Shown piece by piece: positions 51,101 through 61,744 of a stretch of DNA of 64,000 nt. The position numbers were made by a program, and so were the translations under genes. The DNA is from Branchiostoma belcheri (lineage: Eukaryota; Chordata; Leptocardii; Amphioxiformes; Branchiostomatidae). The stretch lies in NCBI RefSeq assembly GCF_001625305.1, contig NW_017802425.1:743882-807881 (forward strand), written 5' to 3'. The notes below the pieces were generated by a model. It did no database searches and was not told the DNA's origin. It saw only the letters and a list, made by a program, of their open reading frames with translations. How positions within the stretch are numbered: position 1 is the first letter of the stretch; every line of letters begins with the position of its first letter.

Positions 51101-54100
51101 AGCAACTTGTCGTTCCACCCACCTGCTCTGGTATCCAGCTCCACATCAGTATCTCCTTCTCCGTTGTAATGTTGGATCGTCCACCCCAGCCATCGCTACC
51201 AAAATGTGGCGATGAGGACCCCAGCCGTACTACCAAAATGTGGCGATGAGGACCCCAGCCGTACTACCAAAATGTGGCGATGCTCCCTTCTAGTACGGTG
51301 GTCTTTAGAGCGTCGTCCACAAAAGATTAGTCGGAAAGTTGTAGTTGTTAATGTGGTTTTATTCCCAGTTAACGGAGTTACACAAAGTATGAGTCTCTCT
51401 CACTCCGCTCAAGAGAAGACTGACTCAAGAAAGCATCTATCTCTCTGATGACAACTCTGTTTTACCTTGAACTAAATTAAGGGACTTGTTTACTACTTTT
51501 TAAATGAATGGACTTCTTATTACTGAACTTGAAGTTGTCCCTGAATCTGTGTTATGTGGCCTAGAAGAAGGGACTATTACCATATTTAGTTATGTTTTAC
51601 GGTCCTACCTTACGTAACCTCAGTATACGTGTAACCTCAGTGTTCCACCCATTAACCCTTAAATTTTTGTACTGTCCTTAGACTGTGTCCTTAGATGTCC
51701 TTACAGTGTAACAGTGTCCTTGAATGGTGGATGACCTTGAATGTCCTCAGTGATGAATTTATATTGATTAATATAGATATTAAATTAACCGTTACGTCAT
51801 CTACTCCATCTACTACGTGACATTGACATCATGTGGAATCCTGTGGTCTCGTTATAAGCCGGTTCATGGTTTGACAGACAGGAGTCTTCGACTTTGACAT
51901 ATTACCCACAATGCACCACACTTAACAAGCGCAGTTCTACCCGTGAACCTGTTTATTGGTGCAGACATGACGAAAACCTAGCGAAGACGCCTCACCTCGT
52001 TCTTCAGCTTCTCCAGCTCCACGGAGATGTTCAAGACTTCCTTCCGAACCTCCTTCACCTCCTGAGGGACGAGGCAAGACAAGGCCATACAATAATGCGT
52101 CTAATCTAGCTTAACTAAGAGTAGTTCAGCATCCAACTTTCGTGGATCACGTTCAAAATCAGAGGCAGGCTACTGGATGGCTAAGCACATTCATGGTATC
52201 GACGCTGTAGGACGTCACAGCTACAGATGCTTCTGCAGGTCTAGTTCAAAAACAAAGGTCATTGTTACTTCCATCTAGTTATTTGGTCGACCTAGTATGT
52301 CTTAACGCTGATGCCTCGTACTCACCTGTTCGTGTGTGCGTGTCTTGAAGTCCTGTTCTTGCGCCTTGAGCCGCAGGTTATCCTGAGCATCCTTGTAGGC
52401 TTTCTTGGTGTCGTACAGCTCCTGTATGGGGGGGTGGGGGGTGTATTAGTAACGACTTATCGCTCGTATATGATTGTGAGGTAACAAGGTAATGTTGATT
52501 TACATGTTAGCCCTTATTGCTTCCTAAGTAGAGGTAACGCTGCCTATCGACTTCGCTTTTAGCAGTTTTTCTATAACTATATACAAAATGTACAGTAAGT
52601 ATATACACATAGACTCACACACCCTATTATATATTTCACGTTTGGGTTTACAATATCTTGGTTCAAAGTGTGAATAATGTATCCAACTGTGAAATCCACA
52701 ATGTGCCTCCGAAAGCCTGCACTTCGAGAGCGCGCTGCTAGATGACAGTTTTAGAATTAGATCTGTGCCATGGTAACCTCGCCACGAGACGCAACAATGC
52801 CACTTATCATTACTGTTTATTAAGATATGATGATGATGATTACTGTTTCCAAATCAGCATCTTCTCAAAGAACTATATGTACGGACTCATGCATCTCATT
52901 GACACAGTTTCGTCAAGAAATATTCAAGAAACGCCAAACAGGCCAAACTGGCGGCCTTTGTTGTTACTTGGTCCAGTGATTTCTCTGAAGAAACGCATTC
53001 TGTTACGGATATGACCCCGAGGTCTGTTGGGTAAATGTAGAATTAGTTCCGGGTCAGCTCCTGCAGGGTCAGGCTGCCACCGGTCGAACCGCGTGGATTA
53101 CAGAACTTTAACAGGGGATCATCTAGTCCTATAATGGTTGTCCTCCAAACAAAATCCGCTTGTTATCGATCATAACGCACTCATATCGTATTGCATTCTT
53201 CTCGAAATCAAACTTGGCTCCTCAGGAAGATCGCGTCGCGGCAAAAGGAGTAGTTTTTATATAGATGGATGTGTTCTTCACAAACATGCTGAAGCCTTTA
53301 ATATATTACGTACGCTTGTCAACCAAAGAACTTTATCAACCTTGACTTGTATCATGTTACATGCTAAAAACGGTACGTTGTCAGCCTGCTACATGTGCAT
53401 TCAAAACATTGCATCATATGGCATAATGGCCCTTTGAAGATTTATCACCCCAGGTGTGCCCTTATATTGAGGAGCCACTGAACCCAGATGTGCCGATGGT
53501 GTGGGAATCATTGGCGCTTTGGCACCAAGGACAGCTACGCTGGACTGTGCCGCTGAATTATTGATTGTGTTCAATAATACATGAACACTGACATGGGCGG
53601 ACTGAGACTACGGTCAAGTTCATGCTCCATTGTTTATTCATACCATGATGACACTTACTAGCAAACTCCAAATCGAGATGATAACATTAGTACGGAATAT
53701 AGCCAAGCCTTAAAGCGTATTGGTATTAACCTAGAAGAACCACAGACGGTCTAAACATTACTGATATATAAACACCACGGCGTGTCGGAGCCACGTGAAG
53801 GTTATCTGGTGTCTCGGTATGCGTGGTTAGATTAGGGCAGCTTTATCAATTTTGTTTCTTCCGGGTAGGCGTGGGTTTGCGTATATCTGTTCGTCCGAAA
53901 AGAGTAGGTTGACAGCATGTGGGTAAGGGAGATTGACAGGCAGAATAAAAGGACATGGGGAAATTCAGAAAGACGATGATTGTATTGAAATAAAGGTACT
54001 ATCAATAAAAGTATAAAGCTGCTCTCACCGTTTTTAACTTTTCCAGCTCCCGTAAAGCTTCCTTGCGGCTCCTGCTCTCCTCGAATACCCTGAAAGGTAG

Positions 54101-57100
54101 GAAATAGAACAATCAATTGCAGTGGGTGTTACTGTTACTGTTGAACTGGGTTCCTGATCATCATGTGTTCTCGTACCATGTCTGTCTACTCTGCAGAGTT
54201 TGGGATGATATAACGTTGTTGGCACCCAAACAGTACCTTTCTATGTATTTCTTTATTGATCGGCTGAGTCTACAGAAAAACTATAGAATCGACATGTTTT
54301 TATACACAAAGAAACAATTAACTTTCTATAATAATAAAACATATTTGCAGTTTGTAACACAAGTATACATAGTGACAGGCGTTACGTGAAACAGGAAACT
54401 TGTAATCATAGCTTACATCCTTTTCTCTCCGGGTATTAAAAGACTGAGGCTCTTTCTTCGGAGGTCAGAGGTTTAGACAACACGAGCAGTCTGCATGTTT
54501 CTCAAGGCTGATTTTAATCTCTTCTTTCTTCTGCTATGTCCTTCCCTCCCTCCCCCAGGCTAGTGTTGTGTGGCATGTGGTGGGCAATTTGCGCGGTATT
54601 TACAGGTCAACAACTAATCAGAACAGATTAGGATAAATATAAATGGAAGAACGGAAAGAGGAAACGAGAACACAAAAAGTTCACGTTATTCACAACATGA
54701 CTTTGGGGTGATATCTACTTGGTGGTCATTTTTCATATGACCCCATTTCCCTTAAACTTAAGAATACATGTGTAGTTATATTTCTGAACTTGCGTACTAC
54801 CAATCCATTTATCTTAAACGGCATTGCGAATTCATGAAGGAGTGCCTAAACGTGCAAAGGTAGTGGACATACTCGCCTTTTTTTTGTTTTCTCTAAAAGA
54901 AGTGGAATGTGAAAGCTCCCACTATTTTTAAGGAGACTTGGGTTGGATAATTTCAATGAAAAGATGACTGTGTAATATATAGGTAAGTGGGAAACGGAGT
55001 GAAATTACAACGCGAACGGAACAGGCTGTGGTAGATAGTGTTGTTGTTGTCTAACTGTCAACGGGTCATTGACCTGTCAACATGGCGGGTCAGAGGTCAA
55101 TTGGCGCAGGTAAATCATTTGGACAGGTGGTTGTTAAACTCGTTCTGTAATAGTTTTACGCTGGGGTTAACACAAACAGTCAACACAACACAGTAACTAT
55201 GACTTTCGTCCCAAAATAGCTACAGTACTCAATTACTTTAATACTTAAAGTCTTCCTGTGAAAGGGGAAAATGCATTTGGCCTATTACACGCAAGGCAGA
55301 AAACCTAATGTTTTCCTACCTTCCAAGAGCTAGCAAATATAAGTACGCTAAGCTGTTATCTTGGACCACCATGCATGGTGCATTAATACCAATATCTGGG
55401 CGGAATGGTACGCAATGAGAAGTTAGCATGCCATTGTACACAATACAGGGGATTTGGAAGCCGATAGGGTTCATGTGTAGGTATTTAAGATACACCAAAG
55501 GAGTTCTCTCCATGTTGTTTGTGAATTACATTAGAGTCTTGACGCCAGTCTTTCCCTTTGAGGTTTCCATTGTTAGCTGTACATATACACGAACAGTGTA
55601 GGAAACAAATACTAGTACACGAAAGTCGGTTTCTACGGTTGGTTACAAGGGTCGCAAAAATAACAACCTACAAAACAAGGTTCACAAGTGCGTTTCTTTT
55701 GGTTGTTCATTGGTCGCTGTAAAGTGATCCAGCTGTTTTGTGTTATGCTTTGTGTTTTTTGCCAAGTTCAGCTACTGAAGTAACGCCCTGATGTTGACTC
55801 ATATCCCGTGGCGATGGCGTGGGTTCGGATCGTCAAGTTCAACCATGTGGAACCTCTTCTGCTTCGGTGCTATACTCTAGACCAAACGACATCAGCATCA
55901 CATGCCATATAGGAAGAGATTTAGGACATGTCTGATCACGTATTGAAAGTGGGTGGCATTTTATACAGGCTGTGAAAGTGAAATATATGTCATTAATAAC
56001 ATTTCTGTGCCTTTTGGATGCGCTCCAGAGAGCCTCTGTTTCGTTTGGCAGCGGTGCCAGGAAGTTACGCTATCGGATGTTCAGATATGACTGATATGAT
56101 AAATGATCGGAGTCAGTTGGGAGGGGATATGTACTCACGCAATGTCTGGACGACGTGATGTGCGTGTCAATCAGGATGGGTGAAACCATTGAATAACACA
56201 GGGGTTTACTCTTCGCTATACGGCAACAACCGCGACGGTTTGCAGCTATTGTATACAATATGACAATTAGTAAGACATGTGCTTGTTATTTTTGTCCCTA
56301 TAGCAGGGAAACAGGACGGTACTTTTATTTTGCTATTTTCCCTGTTCAAATTAGCGAATGCCTAAATTGTATTTCCCAATATTCCTTTCCAAAGTTTCAG
56401 TTGCAGTAAAACGTTATTGCTGTCTTTCATTGGAAGCAGAACTGTATTGGTTTGGGTTTAGTAATTGGGCCAGTACGTTCCTTGAGAAAGTAAAAAGTTT
56501 CAATATGGTGTGGGGTAGCTTTGGTACTCGTAAACTAAAGTCTGACTAACGCCCCCGCCCCTAAAACAACATGGTACGTCCCTAATTGACGACAACAAAC
56601 ATGGTGACTGCAATGTGACCTTGGCAGGCTCATCATTGTACCCGTAGTACACACCCTGATAACCGTGTCATGGGAGGGGGGCTGGCTTTATAGCGTCAGC
56701 GACAATTCCAACCGACAAATATGAAAAGGACGTCACTTTAAGTCTAACACAGTATACCCGAATAGACTGTCATGGTGTCAAACTCAGGTATGGGTACATA
56801 CGAGGCGCCGAACGTCGATAGGTGCCGTAGCATTTTCTGCGAGGCTATAGCAGAAATGTGACGTTGACAAGGATCTGTTACGCTTTTATCTACTACAAGA
56901 CAGCTGAATTTTCTACGACACGTCCACGATTTTCCCACGAATACCCTGAATTTGCTGTGGTAAATCTATCACACGATGAATGTGAATACCACGCCCTTAT
57001 ACACACGTGTGGGCACGTCAATACAGAATAGCTGTACACAGGCGACCTATATTGATGCAACCCAAATAGCACTAACCCAATTAAATACATTTACATAGCA

Positions 57101-58304
57101 TCTGAATACAAAAACATCTGAGCTGAAACAAAACTTTCCTCGTTAACTTTCAGTAACGAGGCCGCACCATTTATACGTTACAGTTACAGTAGTGTTTGGA
57201 GGGTTAAGCGCCTCGTGTGAAGCAGTGCCAGGAAACCCGAGCCGATAAAACTGTCCTCAGACATGTCTGACATGTGTAGGGTGTGCTGTACCGGCTAACG
57301 CCTACTCACTGATAACGACACACGGGGCCGCCCAAACATGAAAACTGATAATGGAGTGAGTGAGTGTATGAGTGAGGGAGTGAAATACTAGTAGATGAAG
57401 TTATTGTGTTCATGGCTAGGCCTGGTACTACATCGGTATTATTCACTTTTCGAAAATCCTAAAACACAAATTCAGAAAAACATTGACATGAATTCGAAGT
57501 CAGGGGGCTTGATGGAAATCTGACTATATCTGTACCAAGTTTCTGTATAATTATTCAGTCCGGCATTTATTCATAATCTGAGAAGCAACAAAATGACTTG
57601 CTGCGGCCTTATTCTTGGATTGGTGTCGTGTTGCTCTGACTATACAAACTATCATAGTGTGACAATAGCGCTTTAAGTAGTTTTCATTGACTACCAACAA
57701 AGAAACCTTATGGGCAAAGAGACGCTTGGCATTATACTTAAACATTATCAACAACAACAAGTAAACAAACAATATCTCACTTGTGGTTGAAGGCTCGCAT
57801 CTCCCTCTCCAGCCTCTGTACCTCCACCTGGAGATGCGCCCTCTCGGTGCTGAGGTCCGCCACCTTCTGCCGTCCCCGGTCTATCTCCTGCTGGAAGGTT
57901 CGGTACATCTCCGGAGAGACAGACCTGATCTCCAGCTCCGTCACGTTGTGGCGCAGCGTCCTGTTCTCCTGCTCCAGGAACCGCACCCGGTCCACGTAGT
58001 ACATGAAGCGGGCGTTCAGTGCGACGATGTCGGCGGTGGGGGAGGTGGGGGGCTCGGGGCCCGGGTCGCCGACGGGGACGCTCGACAGTCTGCTCGAGGA
58101 GCTGGACACGACATACCGCTTGTGTCGCACCTCGGTCACGGTGGAGGTACTCGCCGTGCTCTCACCGTCAGATGTGCTGACGCTGTACGTCGTCGTCCCC
58201 AGACCCTCGTCGTCGGCGTCAGTGGACGTAAACGACGTCGACGTGACGACAGAAGCGGAAGCCGACTCGGACTCCATACTGTCTGCGTTATCAGTAGTAC
58301 TCAT
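35904..58304 (-). CDS. Intermediate filament-KASH fusion protein
   Basis: Transcript-order exons: 58304-57781, 54089-54029, 52421-52326, 52061-51996, 48157-48086 (46913-46842 is a second copy of the same exon), 46574-46473, 46062-45944, 45636-42260, 41870-40309, 39778-39569, 39311-39156, 38510-38313, 37379-37185, 36389-36328 and 36126-35904. Frame is kept throughout, giving about 2,340 residues. Residues 1-95 are a Ser/Thr-rich head. Residues 96 to about 345 are an intermediate-filament rod: coil 1A with LNARFMYYVDRVRFLEQEN and a coil 2B end with EEYQKLMHMKLDLELA, though YRKLLEGEE is lost. The tail starts with a basic PIRRRPLREMDHSYKKRK patch and carries 16 GPxRVLxxSGEYVV motifs. The C terminus is a transmembrane helix and a KASH-type lumenal tail. 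Predicted role: filament anchored in the outer nuclear membrane through SUN proteins. Individual exons are strong. That all sit in one transcript is inferred from strand, phase and lack of other starts. The 41870 junction uses a weak GTAAAT donor. Confidence 0.78.
37185..38510 (-). repeat. Tandemly duplicated tail exons (KSGWWR / WGKSV)
   Basis: Exons 38510-38313 (66 codons) and 37379-37185 (65 codons) encode diverged copies of one module. Both start with an acidic DELDAS / VEDTPN stretch, then KSGWWR, a Thr/Ser region, SQ-VQ-D--SH, and end in WGKSVRR / WGKSVSR. Both are phase 0-0. The exon at 39311-39156 ends in MGVHMWGKLP and may be a third, more distant copy. The function of the module is unknown. 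Confidence 0.75.
39554..39568 (-). other. Read-through stop giving a possible KASH-less isoform
   Basis: Exon 39778-39569 ends …HNLG at a GT donor (39568-39567). If this donor is skipped, the frame runs on for four codons (VPTT) to TAA at 39556-39554, giving an isoform with filament rod and tail but no membrane anchor. This is inference from the sequence; the donor is modest (GGG|GTACC). Confidence 0.45.
40600..44750 (-). repeat. Coding repeat: 16 copies of GPxRVLxxSGEYVV
   Basis: Exon 41870-40309 has ten copies spaced about 40 residues apart, e.g. SGPKRVLTPSGEYVVV, each followed by a Ser/Thr/Glu-rich linker (TESSEEQTTTT) and preceded by PGLSGP. Exon 45636-42260 has six further copies in wider spacing, e.g. 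SGPQRVLLPSGEYVVVDS. The motif is better conserved than its linkers at the protein level. The plus strand shows long open frames here (for example 43717-44811) that are only the antisense of the repeat. Confidence 0.9.
44326..44640 (-). repeat. 18-bp coding minisatellite
   Basis: About 17 tandem copies of an 18-bp unit (plus strand ACCAGTGACAGCAGGGGT) lie inside the tail exon. They read GTPAVT / GTPAVI on the coding strand. The copies differ mainly at the GTG/ATG position. Length is a multiple of three per unit, so copy-number change would not break the frame. Confidence 0.92.
46628..48979. repeat. Duplicated ~1.1-kb segment flanking an assembly gap
   Basis: 46628-47851 and 47872-48979 (continuing past the LTR element at 51823-51930) are the same sequence with a few per cent differences and small indels. 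Each carries one copy of the 24-codon rod exon (46913-46842; 48157-48086). With the 20-N gap exactly between them, the likeliest reading is two alleles placed in series by the assembler. A true tandem duplication is the alternative. Confidence 0.85.
47852..47871. other. Assembly gap (20 N)
   Basis: Twenty unknown bases; the gap length is probably arbitrary. The open frames on either side that run into it are not meaningful. Confidence 0.99.
48980..49529. repeat. LTR, left copy
   Basis: 550 bp, TG…CA ends. By eye identical to the right copy, implying recent insertion. Confidence 0.9.
51273..51822. repeat. LTR, right copy
   Basis: 550 bp; preceded by two copies of a 35-bp unit that itself contains the LTR start (AAAATGTGGCGATG). 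Confidence 0.9.
57781..58304 (-). other. Head and coil-1 exon of the filament-KASH gene
   Basis: It has an ATG at 58304 and 174 codons plus two bases. Residues 1-95 are almost half Ser/Thr with clusters such as SESASASVV and VVSSSSSRLSS, like the phosphorylatable heads of cytoplasmic intermediate filaments. Residue 96 starts the coil 1A consensus. The following text up to the donor is heptad-rich (EIDRGRQKVADLSTERAHLQ), close to lamin/type-V coil 1B spacing. No earlier in-frame ATG is evident, and the region upstream is GC-rich, fitting a first exon. Confidence 0.9.
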
Positions 58305-59864
58305 GACGACGGCGGTTCACAATGTGTGACTAGTAAACACACGCGGGTCAGCAGAACGTTTCCCTCCGTCAGCAGGGCTCTGTCTGCCCTCCGCCCTCCC
58401 GTAAGAACTCCGGGAGCCTGCTGGCTGGAGTTACAGCCGTTGTCGCGCGGGAAAACACACCGTCAGGCCGCCATGGCCGCTCGCCCTCCCCGCGAGTTCC
58501 GCGCCGTCTAAAGGTCACGGAGTAAATAAACCCACGGCTGGCGTGCCAACCTCGGGTGGGCGTGTCCGCTGTCATTATATCCACTCACCTGGCGGCGGGA
58601 TGTCTTTGTTCTCACCTTCACGCAGGTGAGACGGTAGTGTGCCGTGGTGTTTACATGTCGTGTAGGGTGTTGTGACGTTCGGAAGACAGTGAAAGCGACA
58701 ACGAGTGAAGTTTACTGTGTTAACATAATTCTAAGTGGGCAGGGATAACAATGCAGAGGTCAGGCTTCGACACCATGTACAGAAAGGGCGCTGCATTTGG
58801 TCAGCGTGCGAAGAGCCTAAAGACGCTAGTTAACATGCTGCGTTACTAGCCCGGTCATTTTATACCTGTATCTGCTTTCACCGCATTTTTCGAAAAGAAA
58901 AACAGCAACATGTGAACAAGATGTGAACAAGAAAATATACTCGAACCTACGATTAGCTCCACTAATGATGTCCCTTATTGTTTAGCAAGTATAATTTTAT
59001 TATTTATTTTGCATTTTCTATTCTATAGTTGATGATACGCAAGTTGCTATACCCCACAATTCGTTCTTTGTCTTTTGCTGATAGCGTCACACACTTTTGC
59101 GTCCTGTTTTTAGTCAGTCTCTTGTTCTGTCGCTCCCTGCTAGCCTCGAGCTCACACGGAAACAGACAACACTTCGCGGTCCATTGGGGAGGAAATTTAA
59201 TACCTATCCACACTCTGGGCTCTGATTGGCTGACTGATCGCGTCTGTCCTCCGGGGACAATTTATTTCCTCAGCCGATTAAACTGTGCTCGTTAGGTACT
59301 TACCTGTCTACCTGTCCAACAGGTGTGCACAATACCCCGCTATCAGGTCAGAACAATCGACCTATTTTCGAATTCTATCGTATCATATCAGAAATGAAAC
59401 AGACCATTCATGAGGCCTTCCAAAAAAACTTTTAAAACGATTTTTGAGAACGAACAAGGAATTACTTTATCAGTTAAACCTCTATCTCTTCATGTGTTTA
59501 TCTGTCGAACATGTTTTAAATGCACAGTGTTAGGTGAGAACAATTATCTGTCAAATAGGGCATAAATAATGTACAGGAACATCAACAAAACAGAACGTCG
59601 AAGCCGACAAAAAGCCATGAAAAGTTCGCGATCGTCGAAGCGATGAAGAAAGTTGTGTTATCAAATAACAAATATTTTTAATTTTTATCACAGCAGCTGG
59701 GGACCTAAGCTAGAAATATCCGTCTATTAAATGTTTATAATTTAGTCTTACAATCAACCAGCCTCAAATAAACCCTAACTGGCGCAAGGAACGAGTGAAA
59801 CACGCGTTGTGCAAACGCCGCAGTATTGATTGACAAGGTTCTAAAATAGCAAGTAATGCATCGT
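58305..59864. other. Upstream region of the filament-KASH gene
   Basis: GC-rich for the first 300 bp (probable promoter and 5' UTR), then AT-rich. I see no coding exon or clear repeat. Confidence 0.5.
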
Positions 59865-59936
59865 GGGGGTATAGCTCAGTGGTAGAGCATTCGACTGCAG
59901 ATCGAGAGGTCCCCGGTTCAAATCCGGGTGCCCCCT
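59865..59936 (+). tRNA. tRNA-Cys (GCA)
   Basis: 72 bases fold into a full cloverleaf: acceptor GGGGGTA/TGCCCCC, D arm GCTC…GAGC, anticodon arm TTCGA-CTGCAGA-TCGAG with anticodon GCA, and T arm CCCGG-TTCAAAT-CCGGG. The internal promoter boxes are standard (A box TAGCTCAGTGG, B box GGTTCAAATCC). There is no intron and no encoded CCA. A short T run (59939-59942) can stop RNA polymerase III. Confidence 0.98.
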
Positions 59937-61744
59937 TGTTTTGTCATGTGGGAAACTAAAATGCATAGAATACTTTTTTTTGTGTCGTAGTTTACTTTTT
60001 ACCTGCTAAAACAGCGCTCAGATTATATTCTCAATTCTAATCTGTCGTTGCGTAATAAGAATCCGTGCAGGATATATAGAGACAACTTTTCGTCACCAAA
60101 AGAAATGAGAAAGAACAAAAACATTCACTGCTTTTGCCGCCACATATACATAATTACAGGTAAGTTGCAAACAATTACCCACCAAGTAACCCTGTTTATT
60201 TTCTAACCATCGGAGCGTGTAGGTGTCAGTCCAGACCTACCTGTCCAACACCTGTAGTTACGGTTGGACGCACTTCTCTGTGGTTACAAAGGTGACAGAT
60301 CTAACACATGCCATAGCTTATCTCACTTGTTTCAATCAACTTTGTACATTGGTACCTTTGCTTTGACCAACATACAAGTGTGGCCCAGTGAGCCAAAAAT
60401 GTACGAGAAAGGTCTTCATTCATTATCACAGTTCACTGACACTTGCCGTGTTATTCTGACATCTCTAGCCTTTACTGACGCGTAGCGTTTATTTTGCTCC
60501 GCCCATATAAACATCAACTGGGCCGTTGGTTGTACCAGGGGGGCGTTTAAACACCCGGCCGTGTTACACTGGTCAGTGAGCGCAAAGAATTCCTATCACT
60601 TTTTAGGGTTATCTTTCGATGGATGTGTTGGTTGGTTTATAGGATAACAAGACAAAAAACGAAGCACTGAAAGTTCTATGAAATAAGAAGATATGAAGAA
60701 GAACAGAGACAGAACAACGTTATATTAGCATGCACGTGTGGAAGAAACTGTTCTGGACAACATAAAACTTGTTAACACGATTTGGAACACCAACTTTTGT
60801 AATTTTATGGAAGGTTCACGTTGGAAAGCGCCTCCAAGCACCGTGCCAGTGCCATCTCTACTATGGACTATACCTGCGAAGGGCATATCTCCCCGCCTTT
60901 GGCAAATATCTCATCAGTCTGCACCTCAATAAATCAAACAAAGGGAGAAAGGTAAAGACCACAGTACTGTAGGCGAAGATCTTATTATTCTGGTCCATGT
61001 CAAAAGGCAAAGAGACGAGGTCGTTTTTTCCAGAAGGCGGAACTGTTCCATGAAGCAGCCGGTGCTTAATTCAACGGTGATTAGACATTGGGAGGAAAGT
61101 GGAGTGAAACTGCTTCCAACCACATCTGAAACGTGTATAAGGGTCAATGGAGGACGGAACAGAAGCATAAAGTACATATGTAGCTACAAGAAGGATTGGT
61201 GTCACCTACAAACAACATGGAATTGTGCATTAAACTATCACTAGACGCTCAATTACACACATTCCTACCCTGGCCACCATGTCAAGAACTACCCGTTAAC
61301 CTAATGTTTACACCGCCGCGCGGATATAAACACTTGTGCCGTTGATAACAGCTGGTATGTTCACCTGTCCTTGATCCAAGTTATGTTAGGCGACCTCTGG
61401 CGGTTATACATATCACTGCAAGGACATGGTATGCTTTTCTTCAAAACGACTTTTAAGTAAAGCCATGTAGATTTGATTATATGGATGACATCCACGCGCG
61501 CATGGATTTTCGTCCGTTTCCAAAAAAAAACCAAATACCTGCAGTATGGTGGACCTTTGGTTGCAATGGGATTTAGTGATGTCATTTCGGTGTTCTTAAC
61601 GGGACCGTGACGTCAGTAGAGCACTGTATCGTCATGGTTCATACCAGAATGTTTTTTCTGTGATGTGGGATAGTAGGACACAGAAGAGCAGTGTATCATG
61701 CACAGTTCCTATCAAGATTATGTGTTGCTATGGATACCATGACG
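59937..61744. other. Intergenic
   Basis: Between tRNA-Cys and the 3' end of the paraoxonase-like gene. It has only short open frames with no recognisable domain. I see nothing I can annotate. Confidence 0.5.

Larger units (their letters stand above)
48980..51822. mobile_element. Young non-autonomous LTR retroelement
   Basis: Two direct repeats of exactly 550 bp, 48980-49529 and 51273-51822, look identical by eye. They start TGTGGCGATG and end ACGTGACA, the TG…CA ends of LTRs. The flanks are TTGA on both sides (48976-48979 and 51823-51826), a 4-bp target duplication. The neighbouring duplicate segment shows the unfilled site with a single TTGA at 47718-47721. The 1.74-kb interior has one 216-codon open frame (49725-50375) without gag, protease, reverse transcriptase or integrase motifs, so mobility must depend on another element. 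Just before the 3' LTR a 35-bp unit (TACTACCAAAATGTGGCGAT…) is doubled. It sits in an intron of the filament-KASH gene. Confidence 0.9.

Noticed and set aside
57783..58511. 242-residue plus-strand frame
   Set aside because: Antisense of the GC-rich filament head exon, which has a clear coil 1A motif on the other strand.
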